NCBI GenBank assembly: GCA_913058575.1
Contig: CAJXRF010000040.1
Coordinates: forward strand, 1 to 51,106
Origin: an uncultured Bermanella sp.
Lineage (GTDB): Bacteria; Pseudomonadota; Gammaproteobacteria; Pseudomonadales; Oceanobacteraceae
Length of the DNA stretch: 51,106 nucleotides
Direction of reading: 5' to 3'
Positions 9,680 through 18,667 of this stretch are shown here, piece by piece (the first letter of the stretch is position 1; every line of letters starts with the position of its first letter). A model generated the notes under the pieces. It was not told the origin of the DNA. It saw only the letters and a program-made list of their open reading frames with translations, and did no database searches. Position numbers and translations under genes: made by a program.

Positions 9680-11593
9680 TTACACTTTAAAATTATTCAC
9701 CATTCCAGTGAGCTCTTTAGACGAGGTATTCAAATCATCGCACTTTTGATTAATGGTTTTTGCTTCGTTGGCCGTGTTATCGGACATATTCTTAATGTTT
9801 AAAATATGAGAATTAAGTTCATTAACGACCGAGCTTTGTTGCTCGGTAGCGGTGGCCACTTGTATGCTTAAATCACTAATGGAGCCAATAGCTTGTGTGA
9901 TGTTGTTGAGTGATTCACCAGTGGAATCAGCATTTTCAACAGAGTTACCCGCGGTTTCAATTCCAGATTGCATGGCACTTACGGCCTCTTGGGCACCGCC
10001 TTGCAGCTTTTGAATCATCTTGTTGATCTCTTCGGTGGACTCTTGTGTGCGCTGGGCCAGTGTTCGCACTTCATCGGCCACAACTGCAAAGCCACGACCT
10101 TGCTCTCCAGCACGGGCGGCCTCAATGGCGGCGTTCAATGCCAATAAATTGGTTTGTTCTGAAATGCCGCGAATAACCGCTAAAACCGTACTAATCTCCC
10201 CTACATCATTGGCTAACGATTGAGTCACAAGGGAGGCATTTTGCATTTTCTCAAATAAGCCATTGATCCCCGCCACGGTTTGATTCATTTGTTGAACCCC
10301 TTGCTCACTCTCGTTTGTGGCTTTTTGTGCAGCAGCAGCTGTGTCGTTGGCATTTTTGGCTATCTCTTGAACAGTGGCGCCCATTTGATTAATGGCGGCG
10401 GCCACCATATCAACACTTAATTGTTGATTAAGAGTATTTTTTTCTGTGGCTTCAGAAGCATGCATGAGCTCGCCGGCAATATGGTTAACATCGTGTGAGC
10501 TTTTCCCGACAGCCTTTATAAGCGTGGCTAGGTGGCCGGTAAATAAATTAAAGGATTGTGCTAATTTACCCACTTCATCTTTTGTATCAACGGGCATTTT
10601 TTTAGTTAAATCCGCATCCCCTGTGGCAATTTGGTTGAGCATTTCTGAAGCGCTGGATACGGGTCTTGCGATTCCCATGGCCACCCATAAACCCAAAGCA
10701 ATAAGGGCAGCGGCCACCAAAAAGTTCAATGCCACTAATTTGTACGAGGTTGTATTAATAGGCCCCATAACTTCTGATGTGGGTATCTCAACCACTATAA
10801 AGGCATTGAGGGATGGGGAAAACTTAGCGGCCAGAAAAGCTTTCTTATAATGGCTGGCTTGTAAAACGTGAACTTCTTTTTTGTTAAGAAGAGTGTCGCT
10901 TAAAGGCTCTTTAAGGTGAACGTCTAGAGCAACCCCTGCTGTAATAGCGTCATCAGGGTGAATTTGAATATTACCCTCTGGGTTCACTAAATAGACAAGG
11001 CCTTGTTCACCTACTTTATAGTTGCGAATAAGCTCCACCACTTGGTCTATGCTCATGCCAATGCCCGCTACCGATTGTCCATCGATAGTACGGTAGTTGA
11101 TGAATAGGGCCATTTTATTTAGCTCAGCATCGATATCAAAGTCTAATGAAAACGGTTTTCCACTGTCCATAAAGTTGTAAAACCAACCATCGTTACTTTT
11201 ATCTAGAGTACGAGATAACCCATCGGCAGTGTAGTAGTTGCCTGTCGCGCCAGAGACAATAAATGAAGTGATGGCATTATTGCTGTCTCGCATTACTTTT
11301 AAATATTCAGCCACGCGCTCAACGTCTTCAGGTGCTTCGCCATTACCTAGCCAGCTATTGGTAAAATAATTTTGCGCCATGGCTTTAGAGATATTGAGAG
11401 GCTCATTGATTTCTTTTTCAATGGCATTGGTGACGGCATCGAGTGTGGCGGGAATTTCTTCTTGTTCAATGCGCTCAGTAATCATATCGCGCATGGCACT
11501 GTTGCCAATTAAGGTAGATAGTAAAACACTTAACAGTAAGGCACCGCCTATGACAAACGACAATTTAAAGCGTATTGGTAAGGTATTCCACAT
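9680..11593 (-). CDS. Methyl-accepting chemotaxis protein
   Basis: This is a membrane chemoreceptor signalling to CheA/CheW. From the chosen start it has a first membrane helix (about 11-31), a periplasmic sensor that looks like a double Cache domain (with [17 protein letters not shown] and [14 protein letters not shown]), a second helix (about 284-306), a HAMP domain, and a long signalling coiled coil whose tip (about 475-508) has the conserved [20 protein letters not shown] pattern. The frame is open to 11728, but the extra 45 residues look random, whereas ATG at 11593 begins with [13 protein letters not shown], a normal receptor start. It lies downstream of leuA on the same strand, separated by a hairpin. 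The ligand is unknown. Confidence 0.93.
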   Translation of the reverse strand: MWNTLPIRFKLSFVIGGALLLSVLLSTLIGNSAMRDMITERIEQEEIPATLDAVTNAIEKEINEPLNISKAMAQNYFTNSWLGNGEAPEDVERVAEYLKVMRDSNNAITSFIVSGATGNYYTADGLSRTLDKSNDGWFYNFMDSGKPFSLDFDIDAELNKMALFINYRTIDGQSVAGIGMSIDQVVELIRNYKVGEQGLVYLVNPEGNIQIHPDDAITAGVALDVHLKEPLSDTLLNKKEVHVLQASHYKKAFLAAKFSPSLNAFIVVEIPTSEVMGPINTTSYKLVALNFLVAAALIALGLWVAMGIARPVSSASEMLNQIATGDADLTKKMPVDTKDEVGKLAQSFNLFTGHLATLIKAVGKSSHDVNHIAGELMHASEATEKNTLNQQLSVDMVAAAINQMGATVQEIAKNANDTAAAAQKATNESEQGVQQMNQTVAGINGLFEKMQNASLVTQSLANDVGEISTVLAVIRGISEQTNLLALNAAIEAARAGEQGRGFAVVADEVRTLAQRTQESTEEINKMIQKLQGGAQEAVSAMQSGIETAGNSVENADSTGESLNNITQAIGSISDLSIQVATATEQQSSVVNELNSHILNIKNMSDNTANEAKTINQKCDDLNTSSKELTGMVNNFKV

Positions 11594-11686
11594 AGTAAAA
11601 TCCACAATTAAGGCAGTTTGGCTAATACTTAAACCATAGCCCAAGAAGGGTGATTTTCCATAAGAGGGGAAGTGCTGGCGATTAAT

Positions 11687-11715
11687 GCCCAAAGTACTCA
11701 AGGAGTACAATGGGC
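11687..11715 (-). terminator. Hairpin after leuA, terminator-like without T run
   Basis: The arms GCCCA/TGGGC and GTACTC/GAGTAC form a two-part stem with a symmetric AA/AA internal loop and a three-base loop. It starts 18 bases after the leuA stop. The minus strand continues with ATTAATCG, not a T run, so it may be an RNA-stabilising or Rho-linked structure rather than an intrinsic terminator. Confidence 0.5.
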
Positions 11716-11732
11716 TGTAGAGAGTCAAAAAG

Positions 11733-13427
11733 TTAAGCAGCCTTTTTTTGCTGGCCTAAGTACATGTTAGTGGCTTGCAGTATGGCCATTAAGCTGGCAC
11801 CTAAGCTGTCCTGCTGTTTGGCAGCACAGGTATAGCGATTGCCATTGATTTTTAGTTGCACAAAAGCCATGGCTTGCGCATCGCTATGACGCCCTTGAGA
11901 CTCTTGGGCAAATTGAACGATGTCTATTTCAATATTGAAATACTGAGACAACCCTTGGCAAAAGGCCTGTAAAGCACCGTCACCATAGCCAGTGATTTCA
12001 TGGCAACCTTGGGGCGTATTTAGGTTGGCTTGTATGTGTTCTTTGTGATGTTGTGATAAGCCTTGCTGCCTCTGAACTTGATAATCCCCAAGTTGGTAGT
12101 ACTCATCGGGCATGTGGTGGGATGGCTTTACAAACTGTCGTTGGAAAATCTGGTGAATATCCTCTGCGTTTACTTCGCCTTCCATTTTTTCACTGTGCTT
12201 TTGCACGGCAACGCTTACTTCTATTTGCATCCATCTAGGCATGATAATGCCGAACTCAGACTCCAATATATACGCCACGCCACCTTTGCCACTTTGGCTA
12301 TTGATACGAATGACACTTTGGTAATCTCGCCCAATGTCTTTAGGATCAATAGGTAAATACGCCACGTCCCAAGTTGCATTATCTTCTTGAATAGCCAAGC
12401 ACTTCTTAATGGCATCTTGATGGCTGCCACTAAACGCGGTGTAAACCAATTCACCCATCCACGGATGGCGAGGGTGGGTGGCAATCTTGGTACAAGCTTC
12501 TACCGTGTTAGTAATTCGAGCTGCATCGCTTAAATCCAATTGTGGATCGATGCCTTGGCTGTATAAATTCATGGCCATGGTGACAATGTCCATGTTGCCG
12601 GTACGCTCACCATTGCCCATTAAGGTGCCTTCAATACGATCAGCCCCGGCCAATATGGCCATTTCAGCTGCCGCAACCGCACAGCCCCGATCGTTATGAG
12701 TGTGAATACTGATAATAATGCTATTTCTTTGTTTTATATGTTGGCAAAAATACTCAACTTGATCGGCAAAAACGTTGGGCCCCGCGCATTCTACGGTGGC
12801 CGGCAAATTAATAATGGCCTTTTTGTCAGCGCTAGGTTGCCAAATATTCATGACGGCATCACTTACTTCAACAGCGAATTCTACTTCAGTGCTTGAAAAG
12901 CTTTCAGGGCTGTATTGAAAAGTCCATTGAGTATCGGGATACTTTTCACTTTCCTGTTGTACCTTTTTGGCGCCATTAATAGCGATATTAATGATGCCTT
13001 GCTTGTCTTGTTTGAACACCTTGTTTCTTTGGGTAGGTGATGTGGAATTGTATACGTGCACGATGGCTTGTTTAGCGCCCTTTAAGGCTTCATAGGTGCG
13101 CTCAATTAACGCATCTCTGGCTTGAACCAATGCCTGAATGGTGACGTCACTTGGGATCTGATCTTCTTCAATTAGCCAGCGAACAAAATCAAAATCAGTT
13201 TGTGAGGCACTAGGAAAGCCCACTTCAATATGCTTAAAGCCCATGTCGATTAATAGCCCCCAAATCTTTTGTTTCTCTAACACACTCATGGGTTCGACCA
13301 GTGCCTGATTACCATCACGTAAATCAACGGCACACCAAAGTGGGGCTTGAGTGATTTGATTTTGAGGCCAGGTGCGATTCTGCAATTTAATGGCAGGAAA
13401 AGGCTGATATTTAGTGTGGTCAAACAT
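11733..13427 (-). CDS. leuA: 2-isopropylmalate synthase
   Basis: LeuA joins acetyl-CoA and 2-oxoisovalerate, the first committed step of leucine synthesis. The 564 residues match the longer LeuA type 2 subfamily. The aldolase-like barrel has [10 protein letters not shown] near residue 33 and the metal-binding IHTHNDRG around residue 240. The C-terminal third is the LeuA regulatory domain that normally binds leucine for feedback inhibition ([13 protein letters not shown] onward). It begins at ATG 13427 and is divergent from an Lrp/AsnC-family gene across about 285 bases. The rest of the pathway, leuCDB, lies 7.4 kb away on the other strand. I saw no leucine-rich leader peptide on the leuA strand. 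Confidence 0.97.
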   Translation of the reverse strand: MFDHTKYQPFPAIKLQNRTWPQNQITQAPLWCAVDLRDGNQALVEPMSVLEKQKIWGLLIDMGFKHIEVGFPSASQTDFDFVRWLIEEDQIPSDVTIQALVQARDALIERTYEALKGAKQAIVHVYNSTSPTQRNKVFKQDKQGIINIAINGAKKVQQESEKYPDTQWTFQYSPESFSSTEVEFAVEVSDAVMNIWQPSADKKAIINLPATVECAGPNVFADQVEYFCQHIKQRNSIIISIHTHNDRGCAVAAAEMAILAGADRIEGTLMGNGERTGNMDIVTMAMNLYSQGIDPQLDLSDAARITNTVEACTKIATHPRHPWMGELVYTAFSGSHQDAIKKCLAIQEDNATWDVAYLPIDPKDIGRDYQSVIRINSQSGKGGVAYILESEFGIIMPRWMQIEVSVAVQKHSEKMEGEVNAEDIHQIFQRQFVKPSHHMPDEYYQLGDYQVQRQQGLSQHHKEHIQANLNTPQGCHEITGYGDGALQAFCQGLSQYFNIEIDIVQFAQESQGRHSDAQAMAFVQLKINGNRYTCAAKQQDSLGASLMAILQATNMYLGQQKKAA

Positions 13428-13713
13428 GCGATTACTCTTTAGTTGGCTCTTAATGAATGGTTAAGAATGATCTTGCTTCGATGCTTGGGTAAAACATCGC
13501 TTGATCGACTCAGCTTATGGCTAAGAAAACTACCGGGGGCTTATGGCCTTTAAGTACCTGATCAAGTGAGATTTAGTATATGCTGCATATGGGGGTGATT
13601 GGTTGCGTATTTACCAGTATTAATGCATATTTAAGCAATAATTAGCTAAATAATGTTAAATTAATGAAATGATTAACTAATTTACTTCTTGGTTGCGGAA
13701 TGAGTAATACGAA
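13428..13713. promoter_or_regulatory. Divergent AT-rich control region, leuA / Lrp-family gene
   Basis: These 286 bases separate leuA (minus) from the AsnC/Lrp-type gene (plus). Two small hairpins lie on the leuA side (CGATG/CATCG at about 13479-13499 and CTCAGC/GCTAAG at about 13509-13525). Bases 13610-13690 are strongly AT-rich, as expected for Lrp-type binding sites. No exact promoter or operator can be fixed by eye. Confidence 0.4.
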
Positions 13714-14178
13714 ATGCATGAATTAGACAGAACCGATCGGCGCATATTGGCTTTGTTACAAAAAGATGGGGCCATATCCAATTTGGACTTAGCTCAAAAT
13801 GTGGGCCTGTCGCCTAGTCCTTGCTCAAGAAGAGTTAAAGCATTGCAGGATGCCGGCTTCATTTTAAAAACAGTAGCGTTGTTGGATGCTAAAGCCATTG
13901 GTTTGGATATGATCGCGATGATCTCCATTAGCATGGACCGCCACACACCTGAACGCTTTGAAGCGTTTGAGAGTGCTGTGAAAAGTTTTGATGAAGTATT
14001 GGAGTGCTTTTTAATTACAGGACAAAGCGCTGATTACGTGTTGAAGGTGGTGGTAAAAGATATGAATGCCTTTCAGCAGTTCTTATTAGGTAAGCTGACG
14101 CGGATAGAAGGCGTGACTGGGGTTCATTCGAGCTTTGTGATGCGAAAGGTCGTGGATAAAACCGCATTGCCCATTTAG
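13714..14178 (+). CDS. Lrp/AsnC-family transcriptional regulator
   Basis: This 154-residue protein has the full layout of the family: an N-terminal helix-turn-helix (LDRTDRRILALLQKDGAI followed by LAQNVGLSPSPCSRRVKAL) and a C-terminal RAM domain for amino-acid binding and oligomer formation (ECFLITGQSADYVLKVVVKDM). The 155-165 residue length is normal. Lrp-type proteins sense amino acids such as leucine. The divergent position next to leuA makes it the obvious candidate regulator of leuA and of itself, but that is inferred from position only. It is one of several possible paralogues, so I give no gene name. Confidence 0.9.
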   Translation: MHELDRTDRRILALLQKDGAISNLDLAQNVGLSPSPCSRRVKALQDAGFILKTVALLDAKAIGLDMIAMISISMDRHTPERFEAFESAVKSFDEVLECFLITGQSADYVLKVVVKDMNAFQQFLLGKLTRIEGVTGVHSSFVMRKVVDKTALPI

Positions 14179-14316
14179 TTAACTTAATGAAACAAAATTA
14201 CCAAAACAGACAATTTTTGTCAGTTTGTGTCAGCGAATGTAACAAAGCTTGATCCACTGCTCTTTTTCCGCGCAAAAGCAATGCTATTCTCGCACCTCAA
14301 ATTTATAGGTGCCCTC

Positions 14317-16566
14317 ATGTTTGCCAATTTTGCAGCCAAAAGACATTTGACCGGTCCTTTACGAGCCGTCAGTCCTGTGGCGGAAAGTGATAATGAAATT
14401 GATTGGAAAGCGGCCAGTTTAGAAGCGAGTGCTTTAACATCGGATAAAGCGGATGTATTGCTAAGCGATAACACACAAAAATTAAATGCCTATTTTAAAA
14501 AGGTATTGGCTGCTCGCGCGGTAAAAGAGCCCCTAACGGTTAAAGACTCTCTGCAATTGGCCTATGTTGAAGCCATTAGTTTAATCATTCCCAGTATTTA
14601 TATTGCCTTTGTACTCTTTATTTTTAGTGCTTTGATTATGATGTTTGTGGAGCCAACACTTCGCAATGTTAGCCAGGGTCACCTACTCATGGCGACAGTT
14701 TGGATCTGTCTTGCCTTATTATGCTTTGGTGTACTGCTGTTGTTTTTAAGGCCTTTATTTGGCGGGTTTCGTTCTTATCACGGTCGAACATTGCAATATG
14801 AAGATGCCCCAGCCTTGATGACTTTAGTGGAGGAATTAAGTGAGCACTTGGGGGTTAAGGCCCCTAAAAGAATTGAAATAAATAATGAAACCACTGTGAG
14901 AGTGGATGCGTTTTCTGGGATAAACAGTATTTATAGAGATGAGTATAAAATAATCATTGGGGCGCCGGTGTTAATGTCGCTTTCCCTTACCCAGTTAGTG
15001 GGCTTGTTGGCCCATGAATTGGCGCATTTTCAAAATAAGCAGCAAAAAATAGCCTTTTATTTAATGCATCATGTGAGTGAATGGTTGTACTTCAGGGCCT
15101 CAGGTCAAGACAAACGTCACCAGTTGCTATTAAGGCGTATGCAAAAGCAAAAGCTTTCCTTAAATGAGTTTTCTGAATTATGGGTGTGGCAGCGCATTCA
15201 TCTGCTTCAGCAAGGTGTATTTGGCTTCATGTTTTCGCTTCATCGCAAACTGACCTCTTGGAAATGTCGAGAAATTGAATTGTATACCGACCGACTTGCC
15301 ATTTCGGTAGTGGGATCAGATGCTTTTAAAGAAATGATAGAGAGCATTAGAAGTGTACAGGGGGCTCAGAAAAAGGTGTCTGAGCAAAACCATTGGGCAT
15401 GGAAAGAGGGTTTTTTGTTGGATGATTATGCGCTGGCTGTGGCTGTGGAGGCCAAAAGCTCAAACAACCAACATCAGTATTTGCGTAATAAAGAGGTGAC
15501 TCGTTTTTGTCCAAGTGATGAGGTGCGTCTGGCTCACGCTCAAGAATTAAATTGCAAAGGGAACCTACCCGCTAAGGCATCTGCCAGTTTATTGTTAGAA
15601 CAAGCCCGTAAAATAAGTTGCGAATTAACCCTACTGGATTACGAGTCTTCTGGTATTTTAAATGCCCGTCAAGTAGTGGTGTCATCACAAAAAATACGAC
15701 AGCTTAAAGAGCGAGATGATAAAGTTGAAGGCATTGCTAAGCGTTATTTTGAGTGTCGCTTAGGGGAGAGGGTTTTAAACTTTAGCCAATCCAAAGAGCG
15801 AGATGTTACGTCATTTGGTGTGGAAGATTGCATTCACTATATAAGGCGCAATAGGGTAGAAGACAGTAAATATTTGGCGGTGTACCAAGGTCAAATTAAC
15901 AAAATTCATAAAGGTTATGTCATTAGCCGCTTACTAGAGGCTAAGTTGCCGGTTTCCAAATATTTAAAGGAAGAAGTAACGGTTAAAGGTGATGGGGCAG
16001 GGCGCTTATTAAAGCTTCGTCATCAAAGCCAGAGGTCTTTGCAATCTATGGAAGCCATGGATCAAGTGTTTTATCAGCGAGCACATAAAGCATTGATGAA
16101 AATGGATGAAAAAAGTCGATTAGATGCAGCTGATGCTTTCCAAAACTTAGAGTTATATGGCCAATTGCGGGTATCCTTAGCGCAATTGAAAGAAGCGTTC
16201 TCACCTTTAAATTTAATCGTTCACGGCTTAACTCATGGGGTTAAGGCTAGGGCTTTACAAGCGGGTGCAGTAGAAAAACAATCGTGCTGGGACCTTTTGG
16301 GGGAATTGCGCGTAAATATGCAAGCGCGATCTATTTATGTGGGGTTGTCGAGAAAAAAGGTGCATTTGGTCACTTATCTAGATGTTAAATTAGGGCAGAT
16401 TCCGGTTGAAAGTAGCGATATGACCATTGAAGATATGGCCATATACACAGATGAATTCTTAAAGCTGTTGAATTTCCAATACCATAAATGGTTAGGGCAG
16501 TTGGCTGTTGTGATGACGCGCTATGAGAAAAGCAATCGTATAGAGCCTATTAATTTATTACGTTGA
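14317..16566 (+). CDS. Membrane-anchored M48-family zinc metalloprotease, large
   Basis: This protein of about 749 residues carries the M48 peptidase core: HELAH (from about residue 233) gives two zinc-binding His and the catalytic Glu, and a later ELYTDRLA segment likely supplies the third zinc ligand. Two membrane helices precede the core (about residues 85-145). The final 350 residues after the protease have no family I recognise; they are helical and charged. The frame is open from GTG 14227, but ATG 14317 has AGGTG five bases upstream, and the DNA before it looks like promoter (TATTCT near 14286). ATG 14281 is a third choice. Typical M48 proteases such as HtpX are under 300 residues, so this is a much longer variant. 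Substrate unknown. Confidence 0.8.
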   Translation: MFANFAAKRHLTGPLRAVSPVAESDNEIDWKAASLEASALTSDKADVLLSDNTQKLNAYFKKVLAARAVKEPLTVKDSLQLAYVEAISLIIPSIYIAFVLFIFSALIMMFVEPTLRNVSQGHLLMATVWICLALLCFGVLLLFLRPLFGGFRSYHGRTLQYEDAPALMTLVEELSEHLGVKAPKRIEINNETTVRVDAFSGINSIYRDEYKIIIGAPVLMSLSLTQLVGLLAHELAHFQNKQQKIAFYLMHHVSEWLYFRASGQDKRHQLLLRRMQKQKLSLNEFSELWVWQRIHLLQQGVFGFMFSLHRKLTSWKCREIELYTDRLAISVVGSDAFKEMIESIRSVQGAQKKVSEQNHWAWKEGFLLDDYALAVAVEAKSSNNQHQYLRNKEVTRFCPSDEVRLAHAQELNCKGNLPAKASASLLLEQARKISCELTLLDYESSGILNARQVVVSSQKIRQLKERDDKVEGIAKRYFECRLGERVLNFSQSKERDVTSFGVEDCIHYIRRNRVEDSKYLAVYQGQINKIHKGYVISRLLEAKLPVSKYLKEEVTVKGDGAGRLLKLRHQSQRSLQSMEAMDQVFYQRAHKALMKMDEKSRLDAADAFQNLELYGQLRVSLAQLKEAFSPLNLIVHGLTHGVKARALQAGAVEKQSCWDLLGELRVNMQARSIYVGLSRKKVHLVTYLDVKLGQIPVESSDMTIEDMAIYTDEFLKLLNFQYHKWLGQLAVVMTRYEKSNRIEPINLLR

Positions 16567-16624
16567 ATTAATTTAAAATCCTCGTAGTTTTTTGGCAGTA
16601 TTCAAGGCCCTTGGCCATTTTCAG

Positions 16625-16651
16625 AATTAACCCTTGAATAAAGGGTTAATT
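16625..16651. terminator. Perfect 11-bp hairpin after the M48 gene
   Basis: AATTAACCCTT and AAGGGTTAATT pair perfectly around the five-base loop GAATA. There is no T run after it on either strand, so intrinsic termination is uncertain. It lies 59 bases after the M48 stop and five bases before a Fur-box-like site. Confidence 0.45.
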
Positions 16652-16655
16652 GTTG

Positions 16656-16670
16656 TGAAAATAATTCTCA
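16656..16670 (+). promoter_or_regulatory. Fur-box-like operator
   Basis: TGAAAATAATTCTCA matches the 7-1-7 Fur consensus (TGATAAT-N-ATTATCA) at 12 of 14 positions; the two mismatches are symmetric. It lies seven bases before the putative -35 element of the ArsH-like gene. Identified by eye only. Confidence 0.5.
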
Positions 16671-16677
16671 ATTCTGT

Positions 16678-16706
16678 TTGAAAATCAACCTTGCTAATAT
16701 TATTTT
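16678..16706 (+). promoter_or_regulatory. Sigma-70-type promoter of the ArsH-like gene
   Basis: TTGAAA (16678-16683) and TATTTT (16701-16706) are 17 bases apart. They lie upstream of the ArsH-like start and next to the Fur-box-like site. Confidence 0.45.
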
Positions 16707-16773
16707 TATTCAATTGTTGCAGTCTGTTCTGGGGCATGGGTAAAGCAAGGTGTCTATTCTAGGTAGTTATTTC

Positions 16774-17457
16774 ATGTCCGAGCTTTTACTTCCCCGTCAT
16801 AGTGTTCAAAACACTGTTGAGTCACTCAATTCTAATGAAGTCAGTCTTCACGCTCCGAGGATTTTAATGATGTACGGTTCATTGAGGCCAGAATCTTTTA
16901 GTAAAAAGGCTACTTTGGAAGCGGCAAAAATTTTGGAGGCGTTTGGGGCTGAAGTGAAAATATATGATCCCATGGATCTCCCCGTTTTTGATCGACAAAA
17001 TTATGAGCACCCAAAAGTTAAAGAGTTGCATGATTTAGCCATTTGGTCAGAGGGCATGGTGTGGTGTAGCCCTGAATTGCATGGCACGTTAACGTCTGTG
17101 ATTAAAAATCAAATAGATTGGATTCCGTTAAGCTTGGGTTCGGTTAGGCCTACTCAGGGTCGTACGCTGGCGGTTATGCAGGTGAGTGGTGGATCACAGT
17201 CTTTTAATGCGGTGAACAGCCTAAGGGTATTAGGGCGCTGGATGCGAATGTTTACCATACCGAATCAATCATCTGTGGCCATGGCTTGGAAAGAGTTTAA
17301 TGACGATGGCAGCATGAAGGACAGCGCGTATCGTGAGCGTATTGTGGATGTGATGGAAGAGCTATTTAGAATGACGATTTTATTGCGTGGCCAAAGTGAT
17401 TTATTAACTCATCGTTTCAGTGAAAACAAAAAAGAATATGCTGAGTCATCTAAATAA
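16774..17457 (+). CDS. ArsH-like NADPH-dependent FMN reductase
   Basis: This is a flavodoxin-like flavoenzyme of about 227 residues. [15 protein letters not shown] is the FMN phosphate loop, and [20 protein letters not shown] with [16 protein letters not shown] is typical of ArsH, which oxidises trivalent organoarsenicals or acts as a quinone or ferric/flavin reductase. No arsR, arsB/acr3 or arsC is adjacent, so an arsenic role is not assured. The frame is open from GTG 16750, but ATG 16774 starts nearer the family N-terminus. A Fur-box-like site sits just upstream, which would suit a reductase used under iron limitation. An ArsM-like methyltransferase occurs 25 kb away. Confidence 0.85.
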   Translation: MSELLLPRHSVQNTVESLNSNEVSLHAPRILMMYGSLRPESFSKKATLEAAKILEAFGAEVKIYDPMDLPVFDRQNYEHPKVKELHDLAIWSEGMVWCSPELHGTLTSVIKNQIDWIPLSLGSVRPTQGRTLAVMQVSGGSQSFNAVNSLRVLGRWMRMFTIPNQSSVAMAWKEFNDDGSMKDSAYRERIVDVMEELFRMTILLRGQSDLLTHRFSENKKEYAESSK

Positions 17458-17540
17458 AACAGTCTGCTTAGTCAGTCGTGTTCATGGTGTTAAAGGGGGA
17501 TTTCCCTTACTATGCTGCATCTATTTTTGTGGGGTTTAAA

Positions 17541-18629
17541 ATGCGTTTAGTCAGTGTTTTGTTGATATTTTTTGCGTTAAGTGGGTGTGCTCAAATGAGC
17601 GCTCAATCCCAGAAAGGTTTGCTTGATTCAGTGGTTTCCAGTGATCAATATTTATTCGAGCCTTTGCCAATGGGTATGCAAGGAGACCCTAGTATTGAAG
17701 AGCAGGTAATTGAATTGCCTAGTGGTAAGTCTTTTTATAAGGGTTATAGCTTATTAAAAGGTCATGCTGGACTAAATATTCAATTGCGAACCTATATTCA
17801 AAAAAGTCAGCTAGGGGACGGCTTCTTTTATCCTGTGATTGAGTTTTTTGATTTTAATCTCAAGCAAATTGAGGTGTTACGCCCACAGTTAAGGTTTACC
17901 CAATTAAGTCCTGGCGGTCGTTATGCTGCAGTGCCATTACAAATAACCCGCGATGTGGGTTATATGGTGATTCGAACAGAGCCTAAGCTTTATGATCAGG
18001 AGGCCTCTTATACAAAGCAGCATCAAGGTTCCAGTTGGAGCTACAGTGTGTCGCCTTTTGCTAAGCGCTTGCCTGCCAGTTATTTACGTTTGGGTAGCCT
18101 TGAGCTGCTCACACCAGACGAGGGGATGACGCGTCCTTTTGAAAAATTATCAGGCCCTTATTGGCAAATAACGTTTCAAAAAGGTGACGAAACAGTGGCC
18201 AGCGCTGGAGACTTCATTCCTGATATGACGCTAGGAGGTGGCCCGAGCTTTTCATTGGGGTATTCCTTTGCTGTACCCGGTAGGCCATCGGCGTCTATTC
18301 GTACTGCGCTAGGGGCGAGCTATTATACCCTGAATAATTCTGCTGGAGACTTTGAACAAAGTGGCTTGATGGGCGACTTGTTGTGGGTCGAGTCTAACCA
18401 AGTAAGCAGCATTGGTTTGGGTTTAACGGTGAATGCTGAACACAGCTTACGACAAGCGGGTGTGACCACCAATTATAAAACCACGTGGGGTCCTAAAGTG
18501 TTACTTGAAATGCGTGGGGCCATGGGTGTATCTGTCGGTGCGCACTTAAGTTGGTTAACATTTGAAAGTGACCAGGGTGAAGAGACGCGCAGTAACCAAA
18601 TAGGTATTTACTTTATTCGTTTGTATTAA
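17541..18629 (+). CDS. Outer-membrane lipoprotein with MalM-like N-terminal domain
   Basis: From ATG 17541 the protein starts with MRLVSVLLIFFALSGC, a clear lipoprotein signal with lipobox LSGC, so the mature protein begins at Cys16. The frame is open to 17478, but the extra 21 residues are unlikely to be used. The following 150 residues resemble the MalM family of periplasmic proteins (a beta-rich domain with RYAAVPLQITRDVGYMVIRT); this is a tentative match. The last 150 residues have alternating small and aromatic residues and end in FIRLY, with the look of a small beta-barrel or beta-sandwich. No maltose genes are nearby. Function unknown; the envelope location is well supported. Confidence 0.65.
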   Translation: MRLVSVLLIFFALSGCAQMSAQSQKGLLDSVVSSDQYLFEPLPMGMQGDPSIEEQVIELPSGKSFYKGYSLLKGHAGLNIQLRTYIQKSQLGDGFFYPVIEFFDFNLKQIEVLRPQLRFTQLSPGGRYAAVPLQITRDVGYMVIRTEPKLYDQEASYTKQHQGSSWSYSVSPFAKRLPASYLRLGSLELLTPDEGMTRPFEKLSGPYWQITFQKGDETVASAGDFIPDMTLGGGPSFSLGYSFAVPGRPSASIRTALGASYYTLNNSAGDFEQSGLMGDLLWVESNQVSSIGLGLTVNAEHSLRQAGVTTNYKTTWGPKVLLEMRGAMGVSVGAHLSWLTFESDQGEETRSNQIGIYFIRLY

Positions 18630-18635
18630 GCTGAA

Positions 18636-18667
18636 AACGCGAATAAACAAGGTGTTTTATTCGCGTT
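18636..18667. terminator. Bidirectional terminator between convergent genes
   Basis: AACGCGAATAAA and TTTATTCGCGTT form a perfect 12-pair stem with an eight-base loop, between the lipoprotein gene and the universal stress gene. On the minus strand it is followed by TTTT. It overlaps the stop codon of the stress protein gene by two bases. Confidence 0.65.

Noticed and set aside
12063-12896. Plus-strand open frames opposite leuA.
   Set aside because: They are antisense to a strongly conserved gene and have no homology-like features.
13467-13553. A 28-codon plus-strand frame with nine leucines, between leuA and the Lrp gene, resembling a leucine leader peptide.
   Set aside because: It is on the strand opposite to leuA and would lead away from it; it lacks a convincing ribosome binding site and no terminator/antiterminator follows. 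Probably chance.
14227-14316. Upstream GTG start of the M48 protease.
   Set aside because: The DNA looks like a promoter region and ATG 14317 has a better ribosome binding site; the extra 30 residues are uncharacteristic, though not excluded.
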